From positions 1 through 6,961 of the forward strand of contig JAILOS010000117.1 of NCBI GenBank assembly GCA_024690695.1: 6,961 nt of DNA, in the 5' to 3' direction. The notes beneath the pieces are model-generated. The model worked only from the letters and a program-made list of their open reading frames with translations. It was not told the origin of the DNA and searched no databases. This document shows positions 6,231 through 6,961 of this stretch, one piece after another. Source of the DNA: Oscillospiraceae bacterium. GTDB taxonomy: Bacteria; Bacillota_A; Clostridia; Oscillospirales; Oscillospiraceae. The first letter of the stretch is position 1; each line of letters opens with the position of its first letter. The position numbers were made by a program, and so were the translations under genes.

Positions 6231-6961
6231 TCACGGGCAGCCCGGCAGGCTCACCGCCTGTCCGGCCGCGAGGAAGTACAGCACGCACTCCTTGACGGGC
6301 AGACCGAAGATGCGCCGCAGCGCGAGCGCGTAGGCGCGCAGCTGCCCGGCGTAGAGGCGGCTGCGCTCGGCGACGGCGTCCCCGCCGCGCACCGCGTCGG
6401 TCTTGTAGTCGATCACGGTCAGCGCGCCGTTTTCCTCGATGCAGCAGTCCACCACGCCCTGCAGCAGCACCTGCTCGCCCGGCGCGCGGCCGAGGAGCTC
6501 CCCGGCGTCGCACAGCAGCGAGAAGCGGAATTCCCGCTCCAGCCGCTCGGCGCGCAGCATCCGCCGCCCGAGGGGCGAGGTGAAGAGCCGCACGACGGCG
6601 GCGGCGTCCACCGCCCCGGCCTCCCTGTCGGAGAGGATCTTCAGCAGCCGCAGCCGCTCGATCTCGCGCTCGACGCGCTCGCGGCTTTCGCCGGCGGCGA
6701 AGTCCATGTACTGCAGCAGCAGGTGGGTGGCCGTGCCGCGCTGCGCGCCGCTGAGCGGGCGGTCCTTGCGCCCGAAGTCCGGCATCCGGAAATCCCCCTC
6801 GCGCCGGGGAAACAGCGGCGCGGCGTCGGCGTCGGCCTCGGCGCGGCCCTTGAGCCCGGTGGCCGTCAGCTTCGAGGGCAGCTCCACGGCCTCGGCGTGC
6901 GGGTAGCGGAAAGCGAGATTTTCCTCCAGCTCGCGCAGGGCCTCCGCGTCGGGCGGCGGAG
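6231..6961 (-). CDS. addA: ATP-dependent helicase/nuclease subunit A, C-terminal part (AddA); enters from the right edge
   Basis: The visible 242 residues are the C-terminal end of AddA, the helicase-nuclease subunit that with AddB resects double-strand breaks for RecA loading in Firmicutes. The frame is open to the window edge; the real start lies outside. A GTG at 6887 is internal, because the upstream codons still encode typical AddA sequence (AFRYPHAEAVELPSKLTATG). Next comes the RecB-family nuclease domain, beginning LSGAQRGTATHLLLQYMDF, whose histidine (visible residue 79) belongs to the first nuclease motif. The metal-binding LQGVVDC aspartate (171) and the catalytic DYKTD (184-188) follow, then LYAGQLRAYALAL (motif Y-x2-Q). 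The protein ends normally about 40 residues later. In the first motif the usual Glu of ERGT is Gln here. The active-site residues seen are intact, so the nuclease should be functional. AddB and the helicase motifs are not in the window. Confidence 0.93.
   Translation of the reverse strand, partial: PPPDAEALRELEENLAFRYPHAEAVELPSKLTATGLKGRAEADADAAPLFPRREGDFRMPDFGRKDRPLSGAQRGTATHLLLQYMDFAAGESRERVEREIERLRLLKILSDREAGAVDAAAVVRLFTSPLGRRMLRAERLEREFRFSLLCDAGELLGRAPGEQVLLQGVVDCCIEENGALTVIDYKTDAVRGGDAVAERSRLYAGQLRAYALALRRIFGLPVKECVLYFLAAGQAVSLPGCP

Noticed and set aside
4567..6333. Plus-strand open frame of 588 codons
   Set aside because: It is antisense to the complete AAA+ ATPase and crosses its promoter, terminator and the addA end. 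Composition is typical of a shadow frame.
6885..6887. GTG as the start of a separate 218-residue protein
   Set aside because: The frame stays open upstream to the window edge and the upstream codons are typical AddA linker sequence, so this is an internal valine.
1..6961. Search for CRISPR repeats, insertion sequences, tRNA/rRNA, attachment sites and defence genes
   Set aside because: No spaced direct repeats, terminal inverted repeats, transposase or integrase motifs, or tRNA-like cloverleafs were noticed. Gene spacing leaves almost no unassigned DNA.

Overview
The window looks like chromosomal DNA from a GC-rich member of the Clostridia, most likely an Oscillospiraceae-type gut Firmicute. 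The evidence is the AddA-type (rather than RecB-type) helicase-nuclease, a CbbX/SpoVK-type AAA+ ATPase, a dgt-dnaG-rpoD gene order and strong AAGGAGGTGATC-like ribosome binding sites. The lineage is an inference from gene content and sequence style, not a database result. All six genes are on the minus strand, so transcription runs from high to low coordinates. Coding density is very high: the only gaps over 50 bases are 6133-6230 and 4580-4680.

Right edge to left edge: (1) 6231-6961 is the C-terminal part of addA, the RecB-family nuclease domain of the AddAB double-strand-break repair enzyme. It is followed by a terminator-like hairpin that runs straight into a near-consensus sigma-A promoter (TTGACC, 16 nt, TATAAT). 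(2) 4681-6132 is a complete AAA+ ATPase of the CbbX/SpoVK group with an uncharacterised helical N-terminal half. It has its own promoter and ends at a strong intrinsic terminator (4599-4630), so it appears to be a single-gene unit. (3) 3575-4579 is an HD-domain dGTPase-like triphosphohydrolase, (4) 1796-3544 is DNA primase (dnaG), (5) 543-1793 is the primary sigma factor (rpoD/sigA), and (6) 1-543 is the first 181 codons of a gene that overlaps the rpoD stop by one base. It resembles the KaiC/RecA-like N-terminal domain of PEP/pyruvate-binding-domain proteins but lacks a recognisable Walker A motif.

Genes 3-6 form a clustered block: gaps are about 30 nt (dgt-dnaG), 2 nt (dnaG-rpoD) and -1 nt (rpoD-next gene), with no terminator seen inside. 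This is a variant of the macromolecular synthesis operon, linking dNTP turnover, replication priming and housekeeping transcription. Points worth a second look are the dnaG start (the strong Shine-Dalgarno sequence overlaps the only normal start codon and is correctly spaced for an ACG codon), the terminator only 20 nt ahead of dgt, the unusual fourth gene behind rpoD, and the N-terminal half of the AAA+ protein. I see no mobile element, CRISPR array, tRNA or rRNA. The window is mostly housekeeping DNA, and I found no convincing new defence or mobile system.
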